Source of the DNA: Nocardioides sp. 1609
GTDB taxonomy: Bacteria; Actinomycetota; Actinomycetes; Propionibacteriales; Nocardioidaceae
Assembly (NCBI RefSeq): GCF_004522105.1
Contig: NZ_SPUJ01000001.1
Coordinates: forward strand, 124,001 to 188,000
Direction: 5' to 3'
Length of the DNA: 64,000 nucleotides
Part shown: in pieces, positions 36,533 to 45,664 of the stretch
Layout of the letters: each line of letters opens with the position of its first letter
Position numbering within the stretch: the first letter of the stretch is position 1
The notes under the pieces: generated by a model
Told to the model about the DNA's origin: nothing
What the model saw: the letters and a program-made list of their open reading frames with translations, nothing else
The model's database searches: none
Made by a program: the position numbers and the translations under genes

Positions 36533-37579
36533 TCAGGTGCGCAGGTGCCGCACGGCGTGCCAGGCCGGGTCGGGCTGCGCCGCGACCGTGACGGCGCCCT
36601 GGTCCCAGCCGGTCACCGCGGCCTCGACGACGGCGGCGGCCGGGGCCGTCGAGTCGGCGTAGAAGTGCAGGGTCCGGGTGCCGGCGGAGGTCTCGTGCGC
36701 GACCAGCCGCGCGGAGTCGCCGAGCCGATCACCGAGGTGGTCCTCGAGCGCGCGCAGCGACTCGAGGGTGCCGGGGTCGGGCAGCCCCTGCTCGGTCGCG
36801 CGCCGGTAGGGCACGTCCACCGCGAGGTGGGTGTCGAGGTGCGGTGCCCAGCTGCCGGCGAGCGGCACCTGCGCCGCGGCCATGATCGGCGCGCCGTCGA
36901 CCTCGCCGCGCAGCAGCACCCAGACCGGCGTCCCGTGCTCGTCGACGGAGTCGGCCCGGACCTCCTCGACGGCGTCGCGCAGCGCGGACAGGAGGGTGGC
37001 GCCGACCGGTGGCGCCAGCGCGACCTCGACCGCGCCCACCCAGGTCTCGCAGTCGTTCTCCCCCAGGGTGGCGTCGAGGGCGAGGAAGGCGACGGTGTTG
37101 CGGGCCTGCTCGGGCAGCGCCGCCATCGCCGGGTGGTGCACGACGACGTCGACGTGGTTGCCCACCCGCTCGGCCACGACCCGGACGGCGGCGAAGTCGA
37201 CCTCCGTCTCGCCGATCTTGAGCACCATCGCGTCGACGTCGACCTCGGCCTGCCGCGCGTCGGCGTACTCCCAGGTGGCCGTCGCGGCGGGCGCGGCCCG
37301 CAGCCACCGCCGGGCGACGGCCCGGGCACCGGCGTCGCCCTCGGACGTCACGACCAGCACGTGGCGGGCCTCCCGGCCGGGGCCGAGCTCCCAGACCAGG
37401 CGCGGGTCCACGGCGTGCACCCGCGTGTTGATCTCGTCGCTGACGGCCTCGAAGGACCGGCTCTCGATGGCCGTCTCGCAGGCGTCCGCGCCCTCGTCGA
37501 GCCACCACGACCAGAAGTCGGTCGGATCGCCGGAGCCGGGATCGGGTTCGGGGACCTGCTGCTTGTCGGAGAGAGCCAC
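36533..37579 (-). CDS. Hypothetical protein, DUF695-like C-terminus
   Basis: A 348-residue soluble protein with no signal peptide or membrane segment. Residues ~55-200 contain LVWELGPGREARHVLVVTSEG and repeated Trp/Asp patterns; the last ~120 residues (LVAHETSAGTRTLHFYADST, then WDQGAVTVAAQPDPAWHAV) look like the DUF695 family. I cannot assign a function. TAGAGT is 6 nt before the GTG at 37579. It lies between the acyl-CoA dehydrogenase and a zinc-ribbon protein. Confidence 0.65.
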   Translation of the reverse strand: MALSDKQQVPEPDPGSGDPTDFWSWWLDEGADACETAIESRSFEAVSDEINTRVHAVDPRLVWELGPGREARHVLVVTSEGDAGARAVARRWLRAAPAATATWEYADARQAEVDVDAMVLKIGETEVDFAAVRVVAERVGNHVDVVVHHPAMAALPEQARNTVAFLALDATLGENDCETWVGAVEVALAPPVGATLLSALRDAVEEVRADSVDEHGTPVWVLLRGEVDGAPIMAAAQVPLAGSWAPHLDTHLAVDVPYRRATEQGLPDPGTLESLRALEDHLGDRLGDSARLVAHETSAGTRTLHFYADSTAPAAAVVEAAVTGWDQGAVTVAAQPDPAWHAVRHLRT

Positions 37580-37585
37580 GCGGAG

Positions 37586-37591
37586 ACTCTA
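37586..37591 (-). promoter_or_regulatory. -10 element of the DUF695-like gene
   Basis: TAGAGT with a 6-nt spacer (CTCCGC) before the GTG at 37579; the promoter lies just after the upstream gene's stop region. Confidence 0.5.
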
Positions 37592-37598
37592 GGAGTGG

Positions 37599-38270
37599 TC
37601 AGTCGCAGTTGTCGCAAAGGCCGGTCGCCGGGATCGCCATGAAGCAGCGCGGGCAGACGTTGACCGGCCGGTCGGTGACCGCCACCCGCTTGGGCGCCAC
37701 CACCTTCGGCTCGCGCGGCGCGCGCGGCGCCTTCGGCTCGCCCGGGGCGCGGGGCGTGCGCGGTGCTGCCGCGGCGCGGGGGGCGCGGGCCGCGCGCGTC
37801 GGGGTCCGGTGGACGGAGTCGGGGACGCCGCCGTCCTCGGGCGCGGAGCCGGCCCACTGGTAGCAGAGGAGCCGGGACTCCGCGGCGTGCTGCTCGCGGG
37901 CCAGGGCCTCGGTGATCGGACGCTCCTCGGCGGCCTGGAGGACGGCGTCGTAGCGCTCCCCCACCCGTCCGTTCGCGTCGACGACCAGCGCCGTCAGCGG
38001 CGGGTAGCCGTCGCGGGCGTGCAGGTGCACCAGGGGCAGCAGCACCTTGGTGAGCCAGCGGTCGTGGGAGCGGGTCGTGCGGATGCCGGAGTCGACCTGC
38101 AGCCGCTCGGCGAGCACCGTCTCCCGCACCACCGCGTGGTACGACGCGGCGGCCTCCTCCAGGATCGGGTGGGCGGCTCGCGCCCAGGTCTCGAGGGCGA
38201 TGGGTTCCGAGGTGGCGATGCCGCTCGCCTCGTACCAGAACCCCTTGCGTTCCTGCTGGTACTCGGACAC
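37599..38270 (-). CDS. Hypothetical protein with Ala/Pro/Arg-rich linker and C-terminal zinc ribbon
   Basis: A 223-residue protein. The first ~145 residues form a helical domain (SYHAVVRETVLAERLQVDSG) that I do not recognise. Residues ~155-200 repeat Ala-Pro-Arg and Pro-Lys units, like histone-type tails. The last 18 residues hold CPRCFMAIPATGLCDNCD, a CxxC-CxxC zinc ribbon. Such architecture suggests nucleic-acid or protein contact (inference). The GTG at 38270 has TATGCT 6 nt upstream. It is divergent from accA3. Confidence 0.65.
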   Translation of the reverse strand: MSEYQQERKGFWYEASGIATSEPIALETWARAAHPILEEAAASYHAVVRETVLAERLQVDSGIRTTRSHDRWLTKVLLPLVHLHARDGYPPLTALVVDANGRVGERYDAVLQAAEERPITEALAREQHAAESRLLCYQWAGSAPEDGGVPDSVHRTPTRAARAPRAAAAPRTPRAPGEPKAPRAPREPKVVAPKRVAVTDRPVNVCPRCFMAIPATGLCDNCD

Positions 38271-38276
38271 GTCTCG

Positions 38277-38282
38277 AGCATA
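38277..38282 (-). promoter_or_regulatory. -10 element of the zinc-ribbon gene
   Basis: TATGCT, 6-nt spacer (CGAGAC), GTG at 38270. Confidence 0.5.
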
Positions 38283-38418
38283 GACAGGGGCTCCGCCGCC
38301 GCGCGGTCTGCCCCTCGGCCCACCCGCTCCGGGCCGGGCCGGGAGCGGTAACGTGCCCGGCGGCGCCCGCGACACGACCGCGGCCGCCGCCCGATCCCTC
38401 GCACCACAGGAGCCACGC

Positions 38419-40194
38419 GTGCCCGACGTCAAGCCGTTGCAGAAGGTCCTGATCGCCAACCGTGGCGAGATCGCCGTCCGGGTCGTCCGGGCGTGCAAGG
38501 ACGCGGGGATCGGCAGCGTCGCGGTGTACGCCGACCCCGACCGCGACGCCCAGTTCGTCCGGCTCGCCGACGAGGCGCACTCCCTCGGTGGCGCGACCCC
38601 CGCCGAGTCGTACCTCGACATCGCCAAGATCATCGCCGTGGCCCAGAGGTCCGGCGCCGACTCCGTGCACCCCGGCTACGGCTTCCTCGCCGAGAACGCC
38701 GCCTTCGCCCAGGCCGTCCTCGACGCCGGGCTGGTCTGGATCGGCCCGCCGCCGGCCGCGATCGAGGCGCTCGGCGACAAGGCCAAGGCCAAGCACATCG
38801 CCGAGCGCGCGAACGCGCCGCTGGCCCCCGGCACCAAGGACGCCGTCAAGGACGCCGACGAGGTCGTCGCGTTCGCCGAGGCCAACGGCCTGCCGGTCGC
38901 GATCAAGGCGGTCTTCGGCGGCGGCGGCCGGGGGCTCAAGGTCGCCCGCACGATCGAGGAGATCCCCGACGCCTACGAGTCCGCGGTGCGCGAGGCCGTC
39001 TCGGCGTTCGGCCGCGGCGAGTGCCTGGTGGAGAAGTTCCTCGACAAGCCGCGCCACGTCGAGACCCAGTGCCTGGCCGACCAGCACGGCAACGTCGTGG
39101 TCGTCTCGACCCGCGACTGCTCGCTGCAGCGCCGCAACCAGAAGCTCGTCGAGGAGGCACCCGCGCCGTTCCTCACCGACGAGCAGGTCGCCCAGCTCTA
39201 CGCCTCGTCCAAGGCGATCCTGCGCGAGGCGGCCTACGTCGGCGCCGGCACCTGCGAGTTCCTCGTCGCCGCCGACGGCACCATCTCCTTCCTCGAGGTC
39301 AACACCCGTCTCCAGGTCGAGCACTGCGTCTCCGAGGAGGTCACGGGCATCGACCTGGTGCGCGAGATGTTCCGCATCGCCGCCGGCGAGGAGCTCGGCT
39401 ACGACGACCCCACGGTCACCGGCCACTCCATCGAGTACCGCATCAACGCCGAGGACGGCGGTGCCAACTTCATGCCCGCGCCCGGCACCCTGTCGGCCTG
39501 GAGCCCGCCGCAGGGCCCCGGCGTCCGGCTCGACGGCGGTTACGAGAACGGGGAGACCATCCCGGGCTCGTTCGACTCCCTGATCGCCAAGCTGGTCGTC
39601 ACCGGGCGTGACCGGACCCAGGCCCTGGAGCGCTCGCGCCGTGCCCTCGACGAGTTCGTCGTCGACGGCATGCCGACGGTGATCCCGTTCCACCGCGCGG
39701 TCACCCGCGACCCCGCCTTCATCGGCGACGGCGAGGGCTTCAGCATCTACACGCAGTGGATCGAGACCGACTTCGACAACCAGATCACCCCGTACGCCGG
39801 CGCGACGGCCGAGCCCGCGGAGGCCCAGGAGCGCCAGAGCGTCGTCGTCGAGGTCGGGGGCAGGCGGCTCGAGGTCGTCCTCCCGGGCGGCCTCGGCGGC
39901 CTGGCCTCCGGCGCGGGCGCGGGCGGCCAGGGGAAGCCGAGGCGCGCGGCCGGCAGGAAGGCCGGCGCCGCGGCGTCGGGCGACGCCGTCACCAGCCCGA
40001 TGCAGGGCACCATCGTCAAGGTCGTCGTCACCGACGGCCAGGAGGTCGCCGAGGGCGACACCATCGTCGTCATCGAGGCCATGAAGATGGAGCAGCCCCT
40101 CAAGGCCCACAAGGCCGGCACCGTCACCGGGTTGGTGGCCGAGGTCGGCGCGACGGTCACCAGCGGCCAGACCCTCTGCGAGCTCAAGGACTGA
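38419..40194 (+). CDS. accA3: Acyl-CoA carboxylase alpha subunit (biotin carboxylase plus carrier)
   Basis: A 591-residue protein. Residues 1-450 are biotin carboxylase ([34 protein letters not shown] loop, [12 protein letters not shown]). An Ala/Gly-rich linker leads to a carrier domain with [11 protein letters not shown], the biotinyl Lys being about residue 556. It works with AccD5/AccE5 to make malonyl- or methylmalonyl-CoA. CAGGAG lies 7 nt before the GTG at 38419. Its last codons contain the ribosome site for the BenE gene. Confidence 0.95.
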   Translation: MPDVKPLQKVLIANRGEIAVRVVRACKDAGIGSVAVYADPDRDAQFVRLADEAHSLGGATPAESYLDIAKIIAVAQRSGADSVHPGYGFLAENAAFAQAVLDAGLVWIGPPPAAIEALGDKAKAKHIAERANAPLAPGTKDAVKDADEVVAFAEANGLPVAIKAVFGGGGRGLKVARTIEEIPDAYESAVREAVSAFGRGECLVEKFLDKPRHVETQCLADQHGNVVVVSTRDCSLQRRNQKLVEEAPAPFLTDEQVAQLYASSKAILREAAYVGAGTCEFLVAADGTISFLEVNTRLQVEHCVSEEVTGIDLVREMFRIAAGEELGYDDPTVTGHSIEYRINAEDGGANFMPAPGTLSAWSPPQGPGVRLDGGYENGETIPGSFDSLIAKLVVTGRDRTQALERSRRALDEFVVDGMPTVIPFHRAVTRDPAFIGDGEGFSIYTQWIETDFDNQITPYAGATAEPAEAQERQSVVVEVGGRRLEVVLPGGLGGLASGAGAGGQGKPRRAAGRKAGAAASGDAVTSPMQGTIVKVVVTDGQEVAEGDTIVVIEAMKMEQPLKAHKAGTVTGLVAEVGATVTSGQTLCELKD

Positions 40195-40197
40195 CGC

Positions 40198-41391
40198 ATC
40201 AAGCACCACTCCTCCCGCGACCCGCAGCTGGGCCAGGCCGTCGTCGCCGGCGTCATCACCGCCGTCGTCGGCTTCACCTCCTCCTTCGCGGTCGTCCTCG
40301 CCGGACTGGACCGGGTCGGCGCCTCCCCCGGTGACGCGGCCTCCGGGCTGCTGGTCGTCACCACGACCATGGGCCTGGGCTGCCTGCTGTTCTCCTGGCG
40401 CACCCGGATCCCGGTGACCATCGCCTGGTCCACCCCGGGCGCTGCCCTGCTGGCGGGCGCGACTGTGCCCGACGGCGGGTACGCCGACGCCGTCGGCGCC
40501 TTCGCCCTGGCCGGGTTCCTCTACCTCGCGACCGGCCTGGTCCGGCCGCTGGGCGACCTGGTGCGCCGGATCCCGACCTCGCTGGCCAACGCGATGCTCG
40601 CCGGCGTCCTGCTGACCCTGTGCGTCCAGCCGTTCCTGGCCGTGGTCGACGAGCCGGGCGCCGTGGCCCCCGTGCTCCTGGTCTGGCTCGTGCTGCTGCG
40701 CGTCGCCCGCCGCTGGGCCGTGCCCGGCGCGTTCGCCACCGCGATCGTCGTCATCGTGGCCTCCGGGTCGCTCTCGGAGGTCGCCGCCGGCGACCTCGCC
40801 CCGACCCTGACCTGGACGACGCCGGCCTTCGACCTCGCCACCATGGTGGCCCTCGGCGTCCCCCTCTACCTGGTGACGATGACGAGCCAGAACATCCCCG
40901 GCGTCGCGGTGCTCGGCTCGTTCGGCTACCGCGCCCCGCTGGCCCCGGCCCTGAGGTACACCGGTGTCACGACGGTGGCCACCGCGCCGCTCGGCGGCTT
41001 CTCCATCAACCTCGGTGCGATCACCGCGGCCATCTCGGCCGGACCGACGGCCGGGGAGGACCCGGCCCGTCGCTGGGTGGCCGGCGTCTCCACGGGGGTC
41101 ACCTACATGCTGCTGGGTCCGCTGACCGCCCTGGTGACCACGGTGTCGGCCGTGGCCCCGGCCGGGGTCATCGCCACGGTCGCCGGGCTCGCCCTGATCG
41201 GCACCTTCGGCTCGGCGGCCGCCTCCGCCCTGGGCGACGAGGGCTTCCGCGAGGCGGCCGCCGTCACGTTCGTCGTCGCGGCGTCCGGGTTGACGGTCCT
41301 GGGCGTGGGAGCGGCGTTCTGGGCGCTCCTGGCCGGTGGTGTCTTCCTGGTCGTGATGCGGGTCAACGCCTCGCCGCCGACCTCGCGCTGA
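40198..41391 (+). CDS. benE: BenE-family benzoate/H+ symporter-like transporter; likely AUC start
   Basis: A twelve-helix permease of about 397 residues, matching BenE (E. coli YdcO is about 390). It has the conserved opening VVAGVITAVVGFTSSFAVVLAGL, then IPVTIAWSTPGAALLA and TMTSQNIPGVAVLGSFGYR. The frame runs straight on from accA3: the only ATG is at 40369, which would remove helix 1. ATC at 40198 has AAGGA 7 nt upstream and gives the full-length protein, so AUC initiation (or an ATG lost by mutation or error) is likely. The substrate could be benzoate or another aromatic acid; no aromatic pathway is adjacent. Confidence 0.82.
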   Translation: MKHHSSRDPQLGQAVVAGVITAVVGFTSSFAVVLAGLDRVGASPGDAASGLLVVTTTMGLGCLLFSWRTRIPVTIAWSTPGAALLAGATVPDGGYADAVGAFALAGFLYLATGLVRPLGDLVRRIPTSLANAMLAGVLLTLCVQPFLAVVDEPGAVAPVLLVWLVLLRVARRWAVPGAFATAIVVIVASGSLSEVAAGDLAPTLTWTTPAFDLATMVALGVPLYLVTMTSQNIPGVAVLGSFGYRAPLAPALRYTGVTTVATAPLGGFSINLGAITAAISAGPTAGEDPARRWVAGVSTGVTYMLLGPLTALVTTVSAVAPAGVIATVAGLALIGTFGSAAASALGDEGFREAAAVTFVVAASGLTVLGVGAAFWALLAGGVFLVVMRVNASPPTSR

Positions 41392-41397
41392 CGACGC

Positions 41398-42453
41398 TCA
41401 GCCGTGGCGGCCGGCGCCCGGCACGGCTGCGCGGTGCTCGTCGAGGATCCGCCTGCCCAGTCGCCGCCCGGCCGCCACGAGCTCGTCGGTGGTCGAGGCC
41501 ACCGTGACCGAGGACAGTCCGAGCGCTCGTGACCCGGTGTCGCTCAGCCGGGTCTGGCCGACCACGGCGTGGACCGGCAGGTCCCCACCGGACCGGCCGC
41601 ACGCCTCGACCACGCCGGCCACCACCTTGCCCTCCCGGGTCTGGTCGTCCAGACGTCCTTCCCCGGTGACGACGGCGACACAGCCACCGGCTGCCTCGGC
41701 GAACCCGAGAGCATCGAGGACCACCTCGATGCCGGGCCGGAGCTCCGCGCCGAGCGCGGCCCACAGCCCGCCCGACAGCCCGCCGGCGCACCCGGTGCGC
41801 GGCACGCCTCTCGGGTCACGAGGCAGGCGTCGTGCCAGGGCCTCGAGTCGTTCCTCCAGCCGGGCGACGGTCGCCGCGTCGGCGCCCTTCTGCGGCGAGT
41901 AGACGGCGGCGGCCCGCTCGAACGGGCTGGTCACGTCGCAGAGGACCTCGAGGCGACGGCCCCGCAGCCCCCCGTGCTCGAGGATCGACGCGACCGCCCC
42001 GGCCCCTCCGTCCGTGGTGGCGCTCCCACCGACGCCGAGCAGGATGCGTTCGACACCGCCGGCCACGGCCGCCACGACGAGCTCGCCGGTGCCGCGGGTG
42101 CTGGCGTTCCAGGCACCCAGGGGATGCGGCTCGACGAGGGTGATGCCGCTGGCCGACGCCGTCTCGACCACCGCCGTGCGGCCGTCCGCGGACACCAGGA
42201 AGCGACCGGTGACCGGCGCCCCGAGGGGGCCGGTCACCTGCACGTCGTGCACCGTGCCGCCGTAGGCGCCACGGAGCACGTCGAGCGTGCCTTCGCCGCC
42301 GTCGGCCAACGGCATGCTCACCGGCTCGACGCCGGCGGAACGCAGCCCGGCGGCCACCGAGGCGGCCACGACGTCCGCACCGTGGGTGCCCTTGAACGAG
42401 TCAGGGGCCACCAGCACACGGACGCCGCGCTCGGCCCCGGCGGCCGCTCCCAT
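41398..42453 (-). CDS. glxK: Glycerate kinase
   Basis: A 351-residue kinase of the GarK/GlxK family that phosphorylates glycerate with ATP. It shows VAPDSFKGTHGADVVAASV, LADGGEGTLDVL, LGVGGSATTDGGAGAV and VTGEGRLDDQTREGKV. It brings glycerate from sugar-acid or glyoxylate breakdown into glycolysis. The ATG overlaps the YciI stop (ATGA), making it the last gene of the molybdenum-hydroxylase operon and a strong hint that the pathway yields a C3 acid. Confidence 0.92.
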   Translation of the reverse strand: MGAAAGAERGVRVLVAPDSFKGTHGADVVAASVAAGLRSAGVEPVSMPLADGGEGTLDVLRGAYGGTVHDVQVTGPLGAPVTGRFLVSADGRTAVVETASASGITLVEPHPLGAWNASTRGTGELVVAAVAGGVERILLGVGGSATTDGGAGAVASILEHGGLRGRRLEVLCDVTSPFERAAAVYSPQKGADAATVARLEERLEALARRLPRDPRGVPRTGCAGGLSGGLWAALGAELRPGIEVVLDALGFAEAAGGCVAVVTGEGRLDDQTREGKVVAGVVEACGRSGGDLPVHAVVGQTRLSDTGSRALGLSSVTVASTTDELVAAGRRLGRRILDEHRAAVPGAGRHG

Positions 42454-42731
42454 CAGCCTGCGAACGGGCCGACGGTGATCTTCCACTCCTGCAGGGTGCG
42501 GTCCTTGGTCACGTCCAGCCGGGTGTAGGGGTCCTGGTCCACGAGCGCCTGCGCGGCCTCGAGGTCCTCGGCGGAGAAGACGATGATGCCGCCCGTGAGG
42601 TCCGCCAGCGGCCCGGCGAGGACGACGGAACCGGCCTCCTCGAGCTGGGCGAGGTGGCTCATGTGGTCGGGGCGTCGCTCGGCTCGGAGGGGGGTGTCGT
42701 GGTAGCCGTAGGTGAGGACGAAGTAGGCCAT
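42453..42731 (-). CDS. YciI-family protein
   Basis: A 92-residue ferredoxin-like-fold protein: MAYFVLTYGYHDT, RPDHMSHLAQLEEAGSVVLA, GGIIVFSAEDLEAAQALVDQDPY. The His and Asp residues match the proposed active site of the family. Some members act as dehalogenase- or isomerase-like enzymes on small acids; the reaction here is unknown. It lies between the FAH hydrolase and glycerate kinase genes. Confidence 0.88.
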   Translation of the reverse strand: MAYFVLTYGYHDTPLRAERRPDHMSHLAQLEEAGSVVLAGPLADLTGGIIVFSAEDLEAAQALVDQDPYTRLDVTKDRTLQEWKITVGPFAG

Positions 42732-42772
42732 GGTCGTTCCTTTCGTAGGTGGATCACAGGGGAAACAGGGGT

Positions 42773-43618
42773 TCAGCCGGCGGTGACCGACTGACGCTGA
42801 CGGCCCAGGCCGTCGATCGAGATCTCGACGACGTCGCCGTCGCGGAGGTAGGGGTAGCGCCCGGAGAGGGCGACCCCCTCCGGGGTCCCGGTGAAGACCA
42901 CGTCGCCCGGCTCGAGGACCAGCACGTGCGAGAGCCACCACACCAGGTGGTCGACGCCGAAGATCATGTCCTTGGTGTTGGAGTCCTGACGCGGCTCGCC
43001 GTTGACCCAGGACCGGATGGCGAGGCTGCCGTGGTCGACAGGGTCGAGCACGATCGAGGGCCCGAGCGGTCCGAAGGTCGCGAAGCTCTTGCCCTGGGAC
43101 CACTGGCCCCCGTCCTTGCCGAGCTGCCAGGACCGCTCGGAGACGTCGTTGCCCACGGTGTAGCCGGCGATCACGCCGGCGGCCTCCGCCGGGGAGTCGA
43201 GCCGGCTGGCGCGGGCGCCGATCACGACGACCAGCTCGGCCTCCCAGTCGCTCTGGGTGCTCGCCGGAGGCAGGACGACGTCGTCGTTCGCGCCGACCAG
43301 GCAGCTGCGGGCCTTGAAGAAGAGGATCGGCTCGCGCGGGGGCTCGCTGCCGGACTCCGCCGCGTGCGCGGCGTAGTTCTGCCCGATGCACAGCACCGCC
43401 CCCGGCCGGGCGACCGGTACGCCGACGCGCAGGCCGTCAGCCCCGTCGAGCACGTCGAGCCGGCCGGCGTCGAGGGCCTCGCGCACCCGGTCCACACCGT
43501 CCGCGGCGAAGAAGCCCGGGTCGATGTCGTCGGTGACGGTCCTCAGGTCGTAGACCTCGTCGGCCACCCGCAGGGCCGGGATCTCGGCGCCGAGGGGGCC
43601 GAGTCGCAGTAGTTCCAT
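42773..43618 (-). CDS. Fumarylacetoacetate hydrolase-family protein
   Basis: A 281-residue metal-dependent hydrolase/decarboxylase fold. CIGQNYAAHAAES, EPILFFKARSCLVG, SDWEAELVVVIG (metal Glu pair) and VFTGTPEGVAL are typical. Family members split beta-diketo acids, including 2,4-diketo-3-deoxy sugar acids and 2-hydroxyhepta-2,4-diene-1,7-dioate. AGGAG is 8 nt before the ATG at 43618. In this operon it may cleave the acid formed after oxidation and lactone opening (inference). Confidence 0.88.
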   Translation of the reverse strand: MELLRLGPLGAEIPALRVADEVYDLRTVTDDIDPGFFAADGVDRVREALDAGRLDVLDGADGLRVGVPVARPGAVLCIGQNYAAHAAESGSEPPREPILFFKARSCLVGANDDVVLPPASTQSDWEAELVVVIGARASRLDSPAEAAGVIAGYTVGNDVSERSWQLGKDGGQWSQGKSFATFGPLGPSIVLDPVDHGSLAIRSWVNGEPRQDSNTKDMIFGVDHLVWWLSHVLVLEPGDVVFTGTPEGVALSGRYPYLRDGDVVEISIDGLGRQRQSVTAG

Positions 43619-43644
43619 GTCGTCGTCTCCTGGGTTCGTGGCGG

Positions 43645-44748
43645 TCAGAGCCCGCTCGGGGCGTGGATGGGGTGTCTGGTCCCGGTCAGGGCGCGTCCGC
43701 TGCCACCCCACGTCGAGGCGACCATCTCGGCAGCGATCGAGACGGCCGTCTCCTCGGGGGTACGGGCGCCGAGGTCGAGGCCGATGGGTGAGCGGAGCCG
43801 TGCCAGCGCCTCCGGCGGCACGCCCTCCTCCCGCAGGCGGCGGACCCGGTCGTCGTGGGTGCGCCGGCTGCCCATCGCCCCGATGTAGGCCGCCGGCGTC
43901 CGCAGCGCCGCCACGAGCAGCGGCACGTCGAACTTCGGGTCGTGGGTCAGCACGCAGAGCGACGTCGACGCATCGACCTCGGCCCGCTCCAGGTAGCGGT
44001 GGGGCCACTCGACGACCACCTCGTCGGCGTCCGGGAACCGGGTGGTCGTCGCGAACACCGGACGGGCGTCGCACACGACGACGTGGTAGCCGAGGAACTT
44101 CCCGATCCGAGCGACCGCGGCCGCGAAGTCGATGGCCCCGAAGACGATGAGTCGCGGCGGCGGGGCGAACGACTCGACGAAGACCGAGAGCTCCTCCATG
44201 CGGCGTTGCCCGTCGGCGCCGAGGGTGATGGTGGCGCTGGCACCCCGGGCGAGCAGGCCACGGGCGTCGTCGACCACGGCCTCGGTCAGGCGGTCCGAGC
44301 CCAGGTCACCGGTGGACCCGTCCGGGGTGACCAGGACCTGACGGCCGATCGACTCCCCCGCGACCACCGTCGCCAGCGCCACCGGTCGCCGGTCCCGCAC
44401 CAGGGCGCCGACCTGGTCGAGGAGAGCCGACTGCTGGGCGGTCGCCGGCTGGACGAAGACGTCGAGGATCCCGCCGCAGGTCAGACCGACGGCGAAGGCG
44501 TCGTCGTCGGACACCCCGTAGCGCAGCAGCCGCGGCACGCCGGTGTCGAGCGCGTCGCGACACTCCTCGTAGACCGCGCCCTCGACACAGCCGCCGGAGA
44601 CGCTCCCGACGACCTCGCCGTCGGCGGCCACGGCCATCGAGGCGCCGGGCTGGCGAGGCGCGGAGCTCCAGGTACCGACGACGGTGCCCGTGGCGTACGG
44701 CACCTCGGCGCTCGTCCACCTCTCCAGGGAGGACAGGATGTCACGCAC
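43645..44748 (-). CDS. xdhC: XdhC/CoxI-family molybdenum-cofactor maturation protein
   Basis: A 367-residue protein with the N-terminal XdhC motif (SAPRQPGASMAVAADGEVVGS, VSGGCVEGAVYEEC) and a C-terminal Rossmann domain (RLIVFGAIDFAAAVARIGKFLGYHVVVCDAR, IGAMGSRRTHDDR). XdhC binds molybdenum cofactor, aids its sulfuration and loads it into xanthine-dehydrogenase-type enzymes. It overlaps the amidohydrolase gene by 8 bp. It serves the hydroxylase encoded upstream. Confidence 0.92.
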   Translation of the reverse strand: MRDILSSLERWTSAEVPYATGTVVGTWSSAPRQPGASMAVAADGEVVGSVSGGCVEGAVYEECRDALDTGVPRLLRYGVSDDDAFAVGLTCGGILDVFVQPATAQQSALLDQVGALVRDRRPVALATVVAGESIGRQVLVTPDGSTGDLGSDRLTEAVVDDARGLLARGASATITLGADGQRRMEELSVFVESFAPPPRLIVFGAIDFAAAVARIGKFLGYHVVVCDARPVFATTTRFPDADEVVVEWPHRYLERAEVDASTSLCVLTHDPKFDVPLLVAALRTPAAYIGAMGSRRTHDDRVRRLREEGVPPEALARLRSPIGLDLGARTPEETAVSIAAEMVASTWGGSGRALTGTRHPIHAPSGL

Positions 44749-45664
44749 CAGCCGGCCCCAGCCCGTAGACGCGACGGGCGGTGCGCGAGAAGACGTCGGC
44801 CTGCTCCTCCGGCGTGCGGCGGCTCACTGCCCGCCTCCATGCCCGGGTCAGCTCCGGCATCGACGTCCACAGCTTCTCGACCGGGAAGTTGGTGCCGAAC
44901 ATCGCACGATCCGACCCGAAGCGGTCGAGGACCTCGTCGGCGACGAAGCGCAGGAGGTGCTCGTCGAGGCGGTGCACGAAGGTGCCCTGCCCCGTCAGCT
45001 TGACCACCACGTTCGGGAGGGTGGCGAGCCGGTCCATGCCGAGACGCCACTGGCGGAGCTCGTCGGCGTCGTCCCGGTCGACGAGCATGCCGGCGTGGAC
45101 CAGGACGAAGGTGACCTGGGGGTGCGCCTGGACCAGCGCGGCGGCGTCGGACATCTGGCCGGCGAAGACCTGCAGCTCGAAGAGCCAGCCGAGGTCGGGG
45201 AGGCTCGCGAGGTTGCGGTCGAAGACCGGGTCCTTCATCTGCTCGGGGCCGTCGGCGAACCGGAACTCCGGGCGTTCGTGCCAGTGCAGCTGGAGCCGCG
45301 TCCCCACGACGAGCGGGCTCAGCGCCTGCTGGGTCCGCATCACCTCGACGGCGTCCTCGGAGAACAGGTCGGCGCACCCCACGACGGCCATCGGCCAGCC
45401 GGTCCTCTCGTGCAGCTCGGCGATCCAGCGCACCTCGTCGACGACCCGGTCCAGCGGCCAGTTGGGTTGCACGTAGACCGAGGTCCCGATGCCGGAGGCG
45501 CGGGCGTCCTCGAGGTACTCCTCGACGAGGTAGTCACGGCGGATCGGCTCGTAGGGTCCGAAGATGCGGGGCACCATGGGGCCGGAGAGCCACGGCATGT
45601 CTGCCTGGCGCCACACGTGGTGGTGCGCGTCGACGATGTCGCCGTCGTAGAGCTGCTCAGTCAT
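44741..45664 (-). CDS. Amidohydrolase-2 family protein (COG3618, lactonase-like)
   Basis: A 307-residue TIM-barrel hydrolase. IVDAHHHVWR gives the metal-binding HxH; VLVHAGM and MFGTNFPVEKLW carry later ligands and the active-site Asp region is partly altered. COG3618 members include L-fuconolactonase, L-rhamnonolactonase and 2-pyrone-4,6-dicarboxylate lactonase. Placed between a Mo hydroxylase and an FAH hydrolase, a lactone-opening role is plausible. Overlaps both neighbours by 8 bp. Confidence 0.82.
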   Translation of the reverse strand: MTEQLYDGDIVDAHHHVWRQADMPWLSGPMVPRIFGPYEPIRRDYLVEEYLEDARASGIGTSVYVQPNWPLDRVVDEVRWIAELHERTGWPMAVVGCADLFSEDAVEVMRTQQALSPLVVGTRLQLHWHERPEFRFADGPEQMKDPVFDRNLASLPDLGWLFELQVFAGQMSDAAALVQAHPQVTFVLVHAGMLVDRDDADELRQWRLGMDRLATLPNVVVKLTGQGTFVHRLDEHLLRFVADEVLDRFGSDRAMFGTNFPVEKLWTSMPELTRAWRRAVSRRTPEEQADVFSRTARRVYGLGPAGA

